Source: Melanocharis versteri
Taxonomy: Eukaryota > Chordata > Aves > Passeriformes > Melanocharitidae
DNA length: 64,000 nucleotides
Assembly (NCBI GenBank): GCA_013397845.1
Contig: VZTG01001540.1
Coordinates: 758,754-822,753 of the forward strand
Direction of reading: 5' to 3'
Both the position numbers and the translations under genes were made by a program. Below are positions 49,101 to 63,200 of this stretch, piece by piece. How positions within the stretch are numbered: the stretch's first letter is position 1; the number at the start of each line of letters is the position of its first letter. The notes under the pieces were generated by a model. It was not told the origin of the DNA and did not search any database. It saw nothing but the letters and a program-made list of their open reading frames with translations.

Positions 49101-52100
49101 TTAGTATTAGGAATTCATGGAGGGAATCAAAACGGCCACAGATACTAAAACTGGTCATGTTTTAACTAAAGAGCAGGAGATTGTGATTTCAACTAAAAGG
49201 CAGCAGCTAAGAAGAATGGACTCATACAGCTTTGTAATTATCTAGGTACATTTAGATTTAAATGGCATGAAGGAAGGTATACTTAAGATCTCTGGATTTA
49301 AAAAAAAAATTTGTTTGTCTGTGTTTATTTTCTTTTGTCAGTTATAAAGAGATGGTACAGAAATAATTCTGAAATGAAGAACAGCTCTACCTCTCTGCTC
49401 TCCTCAACATGCCACAAATTTGTAAATGCAAGAGTCAAAACCTTTCTCAAAATTGTCCCAACTCTGTCCAAGAGCCTGCTTTAACACATGGGCTTAGTAG
49501 TAGCTTCAGTGTAATTCAAGTCAAAAGAGAAAGAGCTTTTTCTTGGGATGTTATCTCTAAAATCTGACTGTGGGGAAAGCTGAGAAATGCTCTGAATGTA
49601 AACCTCTGGCCACAGTGAAGGTTCTAGAAAGAAGAGAGTCTTGCATGAAACTGAGTTTGTTATTGGGAAACATCAATGCTTAATAAAACATCCAAAACAA
49701 TTTTGCAAAAGACAGAGTGATCTTGGCTAGGAGCTGCTTGACCTGTTGTGCATGTAGAGGAGGATTCGTAAGAATATGCACAGCCCACAGCTGCAGGCAT
49801 TTAAGCACAACCGAGAAAACGTGCCCTGGAGGTTACTTCTCTGAATAAAATGATACCTTAAAAATACAGTGGCTTCTAGGATGTATGCAGAGAATCAGGC
49901 TCCAAGTGGCATTATCTCATGTGCTTTCAAGCTGTGTCTGGCCAAGATGTTTGTGGGCTATCAGGAGCACGCTGAGTGCCATTACACAACAAGAGAAACA
50001 GTCCTGTACTTACATTACATTACTTTGGCCATTTTGTATGGTTTAGAGCCTTAAAGTTATCTTTCTCTGGTGTTCTGCAGTGCAAGAGCAGCTGACGATA
50101 CTCTGTAGCTCTACTGAAGCTGGAGCACTGTGTTTTCTCTACCCTTTAACTTCATTTTCTGCTCCCTACCATGACAGTCACATTTCTAAAAAAGCAGATT
50201 GATCTGAACTGTCAGAGCTTTTACTAGCATTCTAAATCTGTAATGTTCAACATGTTTTGACACTTGAAATTTTTAAAAAGTGATTAAGACTTCTTTAGAA
50301 ATTTAAAGTATGTGGACTGCTGCAGGGTCTATGAGACTTCACAGTTTCTTAGCAATGTTTCACAGAACCCAGAGAAATAATTGCTTAGTACCAACAACCC
50401 ACAGAACCAGAAAACTTCTAAAATGCCTCAGATAGACCGCTTCTTTCAGGTGGAAATAAAGCCATCTTAACCATTTTTTCAGTCCTGAACATAATATTCT
50501 GTTTCTTCTGTATTTTTATCCCATGCCTGTTGCATCTTGCTATACAATCATCTTTTATCATAAATAGAATATTCTTTGTTCGAAGTTGTACTTTTATACT
50601 TCTGTTTCCACATACTTGTGAGCCTTGGGTTTGTGTGTACTTTGTTACCTTAGCAGCAGCAAAGTTCTGTTTAATCTTCCATGAAGATCTGGCATAACAA
50701 GGAATCATTCTTAGCAGGAAATCTTTAGAAACAACCCCTGCCCCCCATAAATTCACATTGTCAACTCCAGTCTTTCTGTACCTCCTGTAAACATGGGAAA
50801 CTGCTCATAAATCATTTTAGCAGTGTTTTTAATTTATTACATTTCTTCTACTTAACTAAAAGTTCGTACCATTTTGCACCTGAAAATACAGAACTGTACA
50901 ATAGAAATGGAGTTAAAGGTGTGGCCTCAGGACATTTTCCAGCAGTAGCTGCAGGACAAAGGGTGATGTCCAGTCTTAACCTGTACACCACCTGAAAATA
51001 CAAAACATCACATGGTGATGTCCAATAGGTTTTACACTCCAGAGGTACTGATGTCTGCTTAGGAGCCACATAAAGTTAGAGGCTGCTCTACAAGCTTTAA
51101 AATCTTCAGCTTCTCAGTGTAATGTTTATTTTTCCTAACTTTCTGGATTACTTCCACAATGGACTAGCTCCTTTATTAGTATGGAAAGACTGGCAAAAGA
51201 GAGACATAAGAAAGCTGTCTGGATTTTCAATGCCCACATTGCATCAATATTGATACCGAAAAGTCATAGGTGCAAAATTTTTAGCCCAAAATATTATAAA
51301 TATACTTATAAAAATTGAGAATTACAGGAAAATTCATTTAAATACAGGCTAAGATTGTTCAAAAGCAGTTCTAAAGAGTGTTTGAAAGGATGCTTTAATT
51401 AAGTTGTTGAATTCGTTATCAAGTTGAATGCGGGCAGGGAGCCACCTGCTCTTTGATGGTTTCTCTAAATATGTGTGGAATAAAGACGCTGAAGCTTTGG
51501 CTAAAGCTGTGTCAAGTGTGATAGAGGGAGGATTTTAATGAGCTCTGGTACTTCAGCTCAATTTGAGTCTATCAGCTCTGGCCGTAAGTTTAGCTGCTCA
51601 GACTCTGTTTTGAAGTTCAAACTGTAGGAACCTACCAACCCAAGGGCTGCAGGAACAAAAGGGAGACTCTAAAAACAATAAAAAAAGAAAAATGTGCATT
51701 GTCTTCACTGTCATTTTTTCCCCACAGCTTTTGAGAATTTATGCAGCTTATAAACACTTTCAAGTGAGCTGAAATGAAAGTTGTCTGTTTCCCACATGGG
51801 AAAGGAGACTGTATCTGTGGCTTTTGGAGCTAACAAAAATAGAGGATTCCTATAGGAAGAGGAAACAAAAAACACCTTAGTTACAGGTTTTACAGTCCCA
51901 TTAGAATTCTTAATTTTCTTATTTACAGCTCATGCTTTTTCCATATAATGCCACTGCTTCTCTGGGTTATTGGTTATGTGTCAAGGCTATCTCTGAGGTG
52001 TAGGAGCATTCTTTTCTTCTGTTTAGTGAGAGATAAAGATGTCCAGCACACTTCAGAATCAGTCTTGCAATCTTTTTTTCTGCTTTGCTGTATTTTTGAA

Positions 52101-53804
52101 ATATATTAGCAAGCAGGACATTAATGTTATAGTTTAGAGCTATGTATTAGTGCTGTGAGTGAATCATGTACAACCAGATGCAGCGAGTTGCCCTGATTTT
52201 ATTTGTTTCATAAAATGAGAGTATGGCCAAAAGAGAATATTAAACCAAATATTTTCTAGTAGTGAGTAAATAGAGAAATAAGTAGGAAGTAAACACCTCC
52301 ATCTTTTAAAGAAAACTTCGAGAAACACAGGAAAATTTGTTGTCAGAAATAATCCCGCAGCGCAAAGGAAATTCACTGAGTAAGGTAATGGGAATTTTCC
52401 AGCAAATTCCTATACCTACTCACCTATCACAGAATTTTAACAAGTTGCTTGGTGTTACCTTACAAACTAACATATAAAACAAGTTTGCCTCCTTTGCTGC
52501 TTTCCCTGGTCATTCAGCAGCAATTAAACAATAAACACTTGTCGTTCACCGGTTTGTGGTTCCCATAGTAAAAGTTATGCTCAAGTGAAGACAGGAGCAC
52601 TGAAGCCAGAAAATCTTAACCTTTGTACCTAAGTGCACTCCAATAAAGTTCACTCTTTTTTCCTTTCAACAAGCACTCTCACGAAAACAAAGTAATGCAT
52701 CAATCTTTGCAAGACTGGTACTTGAATTCCCATTTTAAGACTTTATATTCCTGATATCAAGCTCTAGTCCAGAGGAATCAGTAGAAAGCTTTCCAGTGAC
52801 TCCCACAAGATAAATCAAGCTCTAAGAGAGCACTGAGAGTTTTATGGCTCTTGCTAGGTACCTTCCTCAAGAAATTCAGGATTTCAAAACAAATAATCAA
52901 TATTAAAATGTACAACAAGCTTTTAAGACATATTTAGTAGCAAGTCGAGGTCTGTGCTTAGTCTGAACAGTGGAAATTCACTGAGGGCAGTGGCAATGCA
53001 AAGGTGTGAAGGAGGATGACAGCACTCTTCATCATTGGGGTGAAACGGTGTGAAGGGGAAATTTAGTCAGAGGGAATGAGTAAACATCTGGCTGCACGCA
53101 GGGAAGTAAGAGGATGAGGGTTACAACTGTAGTAACATGTATAAGGCTGTCAGCTGTGTGGTTCTTTACTTTATTTAAAGGCAGGCTGCATCCTCACAGA
53201 CCCAAAAGCTGATGAGGACCGAGTTCCTCTCGGTCACTTGCAGATGAGCTGACTGATGAAGGGTTATTTGGGGTTTTCTGCTTATCCTGATGATTAATAA
53301 CATCTGTTCCACAGCTGACAACATTAGGAACTGTACATCCATACCAGGGAGTGAAACTGGGCAGCGCTGTTTAACTCCTCTGGGATATATGGCCTAGGAC
53401 AGCCCTCTCGCCCAGTGTCCTGCCTCTCCTGCGTTGTCCCTGTTGCTCGCCTTAACAGGAATGCCTGTCCAGAACGGCTTCGTTTTCCATCCCTTCGCCG
53501 CAGTAAGCGGCGGCCAAGGGGCCAGACCCGGACCCAGCGGATCAGACCTGGCATGGGGTAGGAGGACCAGGAGCAGGCTGAGCCGGAGCGAGGAGCAGCC
53601 CTCGTGGCGGGGGGCAGCAATTTCAGGCGTTGTTCACCGCGACCTGCGGGCAGCGCACCTGGCGGGCGGCAGCAGCCCCTCCCAGCCTCTCCAAGGCGCA
53701 CGGTGGCGGCGGGCAGCCCCGGCCGCTGGGGCACGGCAGCTGCGGCGGGCAGGCTGCCGCACGCCTCCGCTTCCCCGGCGGCTGGGGGCGGCTGGGGGTG
53801 GCCC

Positions 53805-53837
53805 GGCTCCCTCCTGGCTCCCTCCTGGCTCCGTCCT
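53805..53837 (+). repeat. Tandem repeat, 11-base unit, three copies
   Basis: GGCTCCCTCCT occurs twice in tandem followed by a third copy with one change (GGCTCCGTCCT), just before the assembly gap. Confidence 0.9.
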
Positions 53838-53859
53838 ACGGCTGTCCCCGCCCGGGGAG

Positions 53860-53916
53860 NNNNNNNNNNNNNNNNNNNNNNNNNNNNNNNNNNNNNNNNN
53901 NNNNNNNNNNNNNNNN
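53860..53916. other. Assembly gap (57 N)
   Basis: A run of 57 undetermined bases lies inside the CpG island, flanked by C/G-rich sequence with short tandem repeats. Such gaps usually mark sequence that failed to be read because of high G+C. Real length is unknown. Confidence 0.98.
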
Positions 53917-54250
53917 CGCGGGGCTCGGCTTGCCGCGGCTGCGTGTGCGATGGGGGCGGAAAAGACAACTCTCCTCCGCAAGGCTGCCGAAGCTTGACTA
54001 GTTGGTAAATTGCCTCTGGCGAGCGAAGCGCCCCGAAACCTTTGTAGGGGGCAAATCTTGGGTGCGTTTAAAGGGTCTTAGAGGTCCTTAAGCGGGGCTA
54101 AACTTTCCCTGTTGGGAGGCGATCGGCGCCGCGGTGCCGGGGAGACCGTCCCGAGGGGAGCCGGGCCGGGCAGGTGCGGTGCCGCGGTGCCTGCCACCCA
54201 CGGCACGGGGGCACATAAATACTAGGAGAGCCTAGGGACAGGCTTCGGGC

Positions 54251-57200
54251 CACCAGCACCTCCCTGCATTAAGAAATACCCTGGAATAGGTACAGCTCTT
54301 CTCAAACTCGCTTTTGAAGGGCATCACTGCGTTCTCTGTTTAATTGAAGCTCGTAGATCATTCTCTTGTTGAATTAATTATGCGTGTGACCGATGAATTT
54401 CCATATTTTCATATAAAGTGACAGCTTTCTGTTAAGGAGATCTGGGCGTAAGCGTCCTACTGAATTCGTTCTTTAATAAGAGACATCAGAAGGATTTAGA
54501 TATAATTGATATTCTTTATGCTTCAGCAGTGAAGACAGCGACATTTTTTGTGTTGCAGAAGGATGTAGTACTTTCCTATCTGAAGGTTTATTGTGTATTC
54601 AGTTCTTTCATCCTTTTACTGTGTGGATCTAGTTTTCAGTTCAGTGGCATGATGACAGGTATGTGTTCTGATATGTTTTGGCATGAAGTGTTCAAAATGC
54701 TTAGTGGCTGCATTACAGCTAATAAAAACTAATTATCCATTTCAGTAGCCAACTGAGCAAACACAGCATCTTCAGAACTCTATAATCCATGTCCATCAAA
54801 CATCCATAAGAGAAACATCTTCTTCCCTGCATGGACAGCTGGTTCACGCTGTGGTAGTGTAGCATTGCTGGTTTTAGTTTCTAATTCATGCCTCATGGGC
54901 TGAACAATATACATAGTTTTGCATTTTGTTTTTGATGGGGGGGTGAAAAAGGGCCACATAGTTCACTCACCCCCATCTCCAGTCTGCAAGGAGGTTACTG
55001 ATAGGAGTTTTTGATTCTGCTCTCTCCTTACCTTGTCAGCCTGCAAGGTACATATGCAGTTAGCAGAGCAATATTACCCTCATAACCATCTGTTAACCCA
55101 GCAGACCAAATCTGAGTTTGACAAGCAATTTAAATTTCACATCAGTTCTCTTAATGACTTTTTTTCTTGGTTGGACAACAAGAAGATAAAGGAATATGGG
55201 TAACAGTTTGCATGCTGGTGATAGTCAGCTTTCTTCATCTAGACTGGAGTGCATCTGAGTGCAGCCTAACCAGAGCAGAACAGATGATTCAGTGATTGAA
55301 GGTACTGTTACAAAGGGCCAGAGCTGTGACTTCTCTTTTCTGTCAGTTTTTTTTTATCTGTGTTATCACAGCATTTAAAAACTTTAATTATGGGCTAGGT
55401 TCCTGTTGTTCTCAGTGTTGCATCACGGAGGCTTTTCTTTTTTTCTGTGGGCTTTACAGGGGGTGTCCTTAGATCCAGGCTGAGCGATGGAGGAAAATTA
55501 CAAAGAAAACACTATTATTAGCTGGTTATGTGGGAATCTGCATCTGGAGAAGAAGGTGGTTACCGTATTTCATGTCTCTAAACACCTTTAAGGGAAGTTT
55601 TAAACTTATTACGATCCTTCTAGAACTAAACATTAGTGAAAGGAAAGAAAAAGTGTTTGAGTCATGCAACTGTCATCTCCTCCAGCCTTCAGCACTACAT
55701 CAGCTATTTTTTTGGATCCTGTGCACTTCACAAGACAGGATTATTTCCCTGTCAAGAAAAATGAGTACCCCATATAGATCCCACTCTATCTCCTGCTAAA
55801 AATGGTGTCAGAATCCATGGTTTAATTTCTACCTGTAGGTCAGCTTGAGTCAAATTGTAGGCTAGCTGCTTATAAGAGTTAGATGTTTCTCAGATTAGTA
55901 TCTGACCTGCTGTAATTGACCAAAAACTTCTATATGTAATACTGAATGACAAAAAAAGCAGTGTCATTGTGACATAATTATTTTCCCAATCTCTCTAGAC
56001 GTACTTTGTTAAATTACTCTTTATTTTAAAATGGAAACTCCATGTAGTCTCTAGAGTAAGCTTTTGTTTTGGCAAATATAATGAGCTAAAGTCTTTGTGT
56101 ATGACTCCTTTGGAAATCTTCAGAATACCCAGGTGAAATGATAGGCATTTGGCTGAAACATTCCTGAGAAAAACGCTGATTGTATACTCAGGAAAGGCTT
56201 TAGTTTGCATAAATATAACTTTCTCTTGAAGCTACTAAAGTATTGATCTCAATATCTGGTGTAATTTGTTTTGTGCTAAAGAAGATAAAAATATGTCATT
56301 GTCACACGTGATTCTAAGAGTCTAGTGCATAAAATATTTTGAGGGTCATTCCAAAGAATGAGAAAAGGAAGTAATTGAAGCGAATGAAAAGGAGCCAAGA
56401 ATAATGTGAATTTTCCCTTCATTCGGTTTTGGAGTTCTCCCTGCAGCATCTTCCAAACATCTGAAAGTTCTTAGATCCCCGAGAGGTTAATGGTAGTAAC
56501 TGCTTTTTGTTTGTTTAATAAAACTGGTGACTGTAAGTGCTTCATGAGCTTAAAATAACTCATAGATCCCAAAATGTAGTTGATTGAGTGGAAACATTGA
56601 TCTTCAGTGTTTCGGGAGGCTGGACTGCGGGTTTAGCCTGTAGGGACGCTGTAGAGAAGTTTCTGAGACCTTCTTGCGGGAAGGGAGGAGGGAGGCATTG
56701 CTCGTGTGGGTACATTTCTAAATCACCTCGTGTTGTTTTGAGCATGCATTAGGCAGATTCAATTGAATCACAGTGCGAAGCCTCTGAATAGGCAGACAGG
56801 CATGTTTCTACAAGCTTCACTGTCTCCTGCTCTTTCTGACCTGAATTTCTACTTGTGTTAGTAAGCTGTGTCTCGAATTCCAAGCACTTCTTTGTAGGGC
56901 TGGGGAGGCAGGCTTTGCTGCTCCTCCCTGATAAGGACAGTCAATGTTCTTTTGTTCCTAAGACAAAGATTACTTTAAAAGTAGCCTTTACTTTTCTCCC
57001 TCAGCAGTGCTTCACTGTTTTCAGGAAATAGTTTATGCCCATGTTTTTCACCAAATCATTCCAAGTTGACTGTAATTTTATCTGTTTCACTTTCTCCAGT
57101 CTAGCAATAAAAATTTACACTTGTGCTACTGTACTACGTACGGACTCATAGTTAAGCGATTTTCAGTGTTTTAAAAAAGCTTTACCTTTGTCAGGAAGCT

Positions 57201-60200
57201 GGTAGTATGAGCTAAGTAACTTTAAGCCTGGAATTCCTTCACTTATCTAGAAATGCCAAACCAGAGAAAACCTCAGTCTTGCAGTTAGAAGACTGAAGAT
57301 CAGGTAAGGGGAATATCATTGAAGAGCTATCAAATAATAGAGAACCTTCAGACAACTGCCTCACTTGTACTTTCTCCTTTGTGGTATTTACTGAAGATTC
57401 ATCTGTTGAGCTGAACAGATAATATAGGGGAATTAGTGAAATAATGGCGCAGCAGGTACAATCTACTCTGACTAGTGAGAGATGTGGAACACTTTCCCAT
57501 TGAAATTTTTGTATGTTCACAAGATGAGGAAAACAAGTCACTGAAATTAATTCCTTTTAGAGCACAAGGATAAGTCCTGCTCAGCCACATTCTTCAGGAG
57601 AACATGTTTGGGAGGACAGGAGAGTTTGGGGAAGAACAGCAACAACCTGAGAAGAATAGACTTTATAAAATGACTGAAAGTTGGACTTTGACTCTTGGGA
57701 CTGAAGAGGATTATGGATTCTTTACTAGGAAGCTTGATAAGATAGGTGCAGTTATAGTTAAATTGTTTCTATAGCAAATATTGGTTTTATGAGACTAAAG
57801 CTCTCCTTTTGATTAAGCGTATTATGGAGGTCAAATGAGTTGGATTTTTTGTTTCCTGGAATGACTTTAAATCACATTATAAAACATTGGAATGTCAGAA
57901 TAATTACAGTCATGTTTGGTTCACGTGTTGTTGGGTAATGTAATGAAGACAAATACAGTGCTAGCATTCTTAAGGCTAAACTGGTTTCTGATAGATGATG
58001 AATTTCAACTCCACCCTTGTTTGTAAAAAGTCATTGTAACTCAGCATTTCTCATAGCACTTCCCAGAAAATTTATTCCACACCTCCAGTAAGAAGCACAG
58101 TCTAACTTAGAACATGTCACTTCTAGAATATCCACCATCTTAACTTTTTTTTTTTTTTTGCTTCTCTGCACCCCAAAAGCACAACAGTAAAAACTGAAAG
58201 TGATTTGGTTGAGTGACACAAGTGCGTTTTGAGAAAACAGTATTAGTTATGGTGGTCATTTGGAGGGATTTACAGCTTGCTTTATGTGATTTATGGAAGT
58301 TCAACTACCTATAATATAAAATAATAAGCTTTGTAAATTATAAATATTATCATAATTTTTTAATATTTGAATTTTGTAAAATCAGATCAGAGCAGAAGGT
58401 AAGCTAGCTTTTCAGAAATGAGACAATAATCTTTACAGTTAGAAGTGATCCTGCAATATTTACATGGGAAGTAGCAGTATTTGAAGTGCTTAACCACAGT
58501 ATTGTCTACATCTGTCAGTGTGCTGAGGATACACCTGTTGGATTGGATCCTCAAAGCCTGTTTTATGAATCCCACATGAACATCATACTGTGTCACTTCA
58601 CCTGTTCAATGTGGTGGTGCTTTTGGCCGTGCACCTACAGAGCACTGCTGTAACCACAACAGTGGTGCTGGAAGAAAAAAGCTGGATCCGTGCTCCGTGA
58701 CTGGACACATAATGTATATCCACATCTTGGATATTAGCAATTATATTAGGTGCATTGGAGAGATCTGGGGACTTTCTGGATCTAGTCCCTTTGACGAACA
58801 AAATTAGTTCCTTCATCCTTCCTCAAGTTTCTTATTATGAGGTCTGGTGGCTCATATCCATCTTTGCTGGCTTCTGTCAGTCCTGTTTTGCTGAGCTGTG
58901 GCAGAGGGAGCCTGAGAGCCTCGCTCATGACTGTGAATTCTGTGAGGCAGGGAGGTCGGTGCTTTAGCTGGTTTCCACAGACTGGCTGTCTGTAGATCTG
59001 GGTTTCAGGTCTGTATTCCAAATAAGTCTAAACTCTAGTTCCAGTTTCCTGCCTTGTGATGGAGAGAACTGCAAGCCTTTGAACAGCAGTTCAGATCACT
59101 TAAGGAACGTGTTCAGGAGGGAGCTGAGTGTGAACTCTAGTCACAAGGATGCAGGTTGAATTTGTGTATTGTATTTAGTACTTAACTGTTGCACCATTCT
59201 TGTATGCTCTTGTGCTTTTCAGATATTTACATTTCTTCTTGGCAGATAGGTCATGTCAGAAATAATGCTACTTTAAAGAACATGCTTTGGACTACACAGT
59301 GTCATGTGCAGTAAGATGGTTACTGACCTTTGATTACAATTAGCTGTAATAAAACTTCAAAGGAGGTATTGTTCTGACTGAGGTTATGAAGACTTTTCCC
59401 CTTTGTTTTTCTATAGAGTACAGCAGTATCAACGTGCGAGTCCCCAAATGGGCATACTTTGCTGATGGTGACCTGTTCTACTTAATCTTCTACCCATATT
59501 GTTAAAGTCTAGAAATTCTTTTTCCTAACTCTGGTCATAGTGCCAGCGATTGCTGGATGTTGCATATAACTGAATTTGATTATAATAAATAAAAATAATA
59601 TTGAAGTAAAAGCTAACTTGCATGCAATTTATTAGTACAAATTACTTAGGAATATTCAGAAATTGGGAGTTGTGGAAAAATAGCATTTAAGGAAGTTCTT
59701 CATTGTATAAAATCAGTATCACTTTTGTGTTTATCAATCTGAGTGCAACTTGGAGATAGAGAATTGTCACTGAGCTGGTAACCCAGAGTGTATTTCTTTA
59801 CCAGCAAGTACACTAAGGGCAACAGCTTCCTCACCTGCAGCCTCAACTGTTGGCTCTCTCAGGGAGCATTTCCAAAAGGAAATGCTGCAATCTTTGTTTT
59901 CCTTACAGTGTAGAAGCTTAAGAAGAGTAATGGACACAGAAACACAGTACTCCATGGAATCTATTCCTGGTTGAAATCTACTGTATCCAAAAAAGCATGA
60001 TCATGTTCCAGTATGTCAGTGTTTTTTAACAGCTTAATTTTTTAATAAGTTTTACAGAAGATAGTTAACATTTCACAAGTCCCTTAAGTTAGCAAATTTC
60101 CTCCTTGGCGAGGTCAGGGGAAATGTAGAGGCGGTGGTGATGTTTCTTACCTGTGACTGCCGATGCAAACAGTCTGCAGATATCTGCTGAAGCTCAGAAC

Positions 60201-63200
60201 AGCTTCTGAATTCCTAGTAGCTGAGAGACTGTTTTCATAATCTTCTCTCCTGGGGTTGGTATGTTGTTTAGTAGGCACACGTTGGATGGGGAGATGGACT
60301 CAATTCAGAAACCTAAGTCACTGTTGCCTGTCATTTCTGAAAACATCAGATTTCGGTGTGTCTCCTGTAGATGAGCAAAGTGTGACCTGATCTTTCAAGG
60401 AATCACTCAGAGTTGTTGGTGACTGAGCAGAAGCAGTTCCTGAGATACAAATGTTGTACAGACAATTAATTTAACATAGTTTGTCTTATTGAAAGAGAAC
60501 ATGGATACAATACTTCTTTTCTTGTCTTAAGTGGGCTGTAGACCTCCATCTGTGAAGTATTTTGGGATGAAATCTTTTAATTCTTCAGTGCAAAGCTGTG
60601 GCAGTCCTTCCATTCAGGTGTGCTACTTTACTGTAAGTTATTTATCACCATTCTGAAGGGGCTGACTCTAAAGCATGTGGGTATCCTCCTTTTGTGGTCA
60701 CAAGAGCTACAGTGATGAGGAACCTGCTCAAAACAAGTTATTTCTATCTCATTAGTGGGGGAAGGGAAAATCAATTTGATTTACATCAGTAAACAAGCTT
60801 ATTTAGTCTAAATTTAATACTGTACTTCAGTGTAATTGAATTTGGTACAAAGAAAAGGGAGTAATTGTCTCGCTAGCTGATTTCTGAAGAGAAGTTCTTA
60901 GGAGATGCAGGTTGTTCAGGGAGTCGAATGAATCATCAGTGACCGTATGCCCTTCTGTTGCTGCCCATCTGCCTTGGGTAGGACAGACCTTGTCTTCACA
61001 GTTAAGAGTTCCAGGATTTGTTATTGTTGGTTTTGCTGTTCTATCCCTGGATAAATAATCCCCATCACTCCTACGAAGGCAAAATGGGAAAACACAAGTT
61101 GTTTGTCATTTTACTGCAAGGAATAAACTTGCAGAAGTTAATGCCTGGGAGTGACGTCTGCCTATGTGTCAGCTTGCATTTTGTTTGAATATGCATACGT
61201 AGATATATACTTTTGCATACACACCTATATATGGAGAGGTACAAGTATCTATATATATGTGGATATGGATATGTGTAATGTTTATGTGTATATACTTGGG
61301 CCTTTGAATCCCTGCTAGATGCTAATTATCCCTCAGTAAAAATGAACCACTGATTTTAGCATTCCTAGAAGAGAAATAAAGTCCTGGTGTCTTTAGGATG
61401 CTCAGGATATGTCAGCACCTGTTGGGGCCGTGTCAAAAATGCCTGCTCCTTTATTGCAGCTGTGGATGTCTGTCTTCAGTGTAAACTAGGTGCAGAAATC
61501 GTGGTGCTTGCTCACCTACCCCTGTTATTCTATGCTATTCCATGTGTCTGGCTTGTACTTAAGAGCTTTATTTATGTACCTTACTTCAGCTAATGAGTTG
61601 TTTGCAGAATATCAGAATAGTTATACCACCATAAGATACCCAGTATGATTGTGCTGGCTAATGGGGACATACAGTGGAATAAAATAGTTCCCTTCCTACC
61701 TAGGAAAAAGGTGACATCATTGTAAATAACGTTACAAAGATTTTTATCTGACAGGGAGGGCAGGGGCAGTTGAAGACCTTTGTGCTGGTAACTTCAAAGT
61801 TGCTCTTCTGCCTGTTGCAGAGCTCCAGGTCTGAACACCTGGCTGTGTTCTGGCCTCCTCCATCACAGCTGTGAGCATTTACTTGCCTTTGTGGGTGCTG
61901 AGGTGGCCGAGTGATCCATTAGCCCATGAAAACGAGTGTCTGCAGCACCAGGCCATGTCTACTTGTGCCACTGTCACAGGAGTAATGATAACTTATGGCA
62001 AGCTTCTGCTTGTGACAGAGCCCTGAACAGCCACAGTTTGTGGCTTTCTGAGTGTCCCATTTCATGGGATTGTTCTGTTGCAAACTCCGCCAGCAGGGTT
62101 GCCCTCAGAGCTTTTGTTTGTAAGAAGAGGCCTGAAACCATGAACTTGTACTTCATACTAAATGCTAATCAAAACATGATTGGGTATGTTCCATTCACAC
62201 ATGCTAACGTGCTTTCCCATTGGCTTTTGGATGTTTACGCTGTTACAAAAAGGCAGAACATTGTTTACCTTCATATGTTGGGAGATAGGCCTGTTGTGAT
62301 TCTTTTCATCAGTCCGTGTAGCACGGGTCCTCTGAATCCACTGGACAGGTCCCATTTGAAGCAAGAAAAAGTGACTCAGAAAAAAATGCATCAGAATTTA
62401 ACAGTGGAAATTCTGTTAAAACTTTCACAAGTTTGTGTTGTTTCCTGGCATTTTCATGTGCTGCAGAGGATGATATTGGTTATTATCAGTGCTGTTAAAA
62501 CCTTTATGAGTAATTATTTGGAGCAATTTAATAGTAACATTACAAATCAATTAAAGACTGGTTTCTTAATCTGTGTTTTTCAGAGAAAATCAAGTGAATT
62601 TTTGTGTGTCTTCATTTGAAAGGAAGCTTCCTTTGATCTGATGAACAATAGAGCATAGGCAACTGAAACCTGTCATTAAATTGCTGCAGGGTTAGTGAAA
62701 TTATCATCCCTGTCCAATCAATGCAATTCAAGTATGCATTAAACCTTTGATCTGGATCTGCATCTCCTAAGGTCAGGCAGTCCTTCTGAAACATCTCTAA
62801 TTGAGCGATCTGATAGGTTTATGTAGGAACAGAGACAGGAGTGGCATTTGAAGGATGTAGATAGCATCACATTCTTCAGTAGCAACCAGCTAGGAGGCTA
62901 AAATTAGTTAGAAAAGAAATACAAAACTAGTCTTTGATCAAAGAAGACAGCTGCTATGAAGGCCCTGATGTGCAAGCAGTCCCTTCCTGCTCAGTCTAAC
63001 TGGCTTGCCTGCAGCAAGGTCTGTTTTCTAGTAAAGGTTCCCAGCATCAGGCCCCAGGGAAGTCTGGAAGTGTGTGGGTTTATGCAGTGTGGTATTCAGC
63101 AGTACCTTTGGCTACGTGGTGGTGACTCCTGCTGACCTTACAGGAGATGTGTCTGCAGTTTATGGGGTAATAATCAGATGCCTGCTGTGTTTGGGGTTGC

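Larger units (their letters stand above)
41770..53399. other. Intergenic, no gene seen
   Basis: Mostly A/T-rich, with a possible CR1 relic at 45.7 kb, two short palindromes and a somewhat G+C-richer stretch at 47.6-48.0 kb that I cannot identify. No exon with a recognisable protein family is present. A 103-codon frame at 45146-45457 is discussed under findings. Confidence 0.55.
53400..54250 (+). promoter_or_regulatory. Large CpG island, possible SH3BGRL2 promoter
   Basis: This is a strong CpG island about 23 kb upstream of, and divergent from, LCA5, interrupted by an assembly gap at 53860-53916. In human the next gene head-to-head with LCA5 is SH3BGRL2 (known gene order), so this is a candidate for its promoter on the plus strand. 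I searched for an exon encoding the SH3BGRL2 N-terminus and found none in the visible bases. It could lie in the gap, or the island may belong to a non-coding transcript. Direction is therefore an assumption. Confidence 0.55.

Noticed and set aside
53324..54008. Open frames spanning the 53.4-54.0 kb CpG island
   Set aside because: They pass through the 57-base gap, whose sequence is unknown, and have biased composition with no family resemblance.
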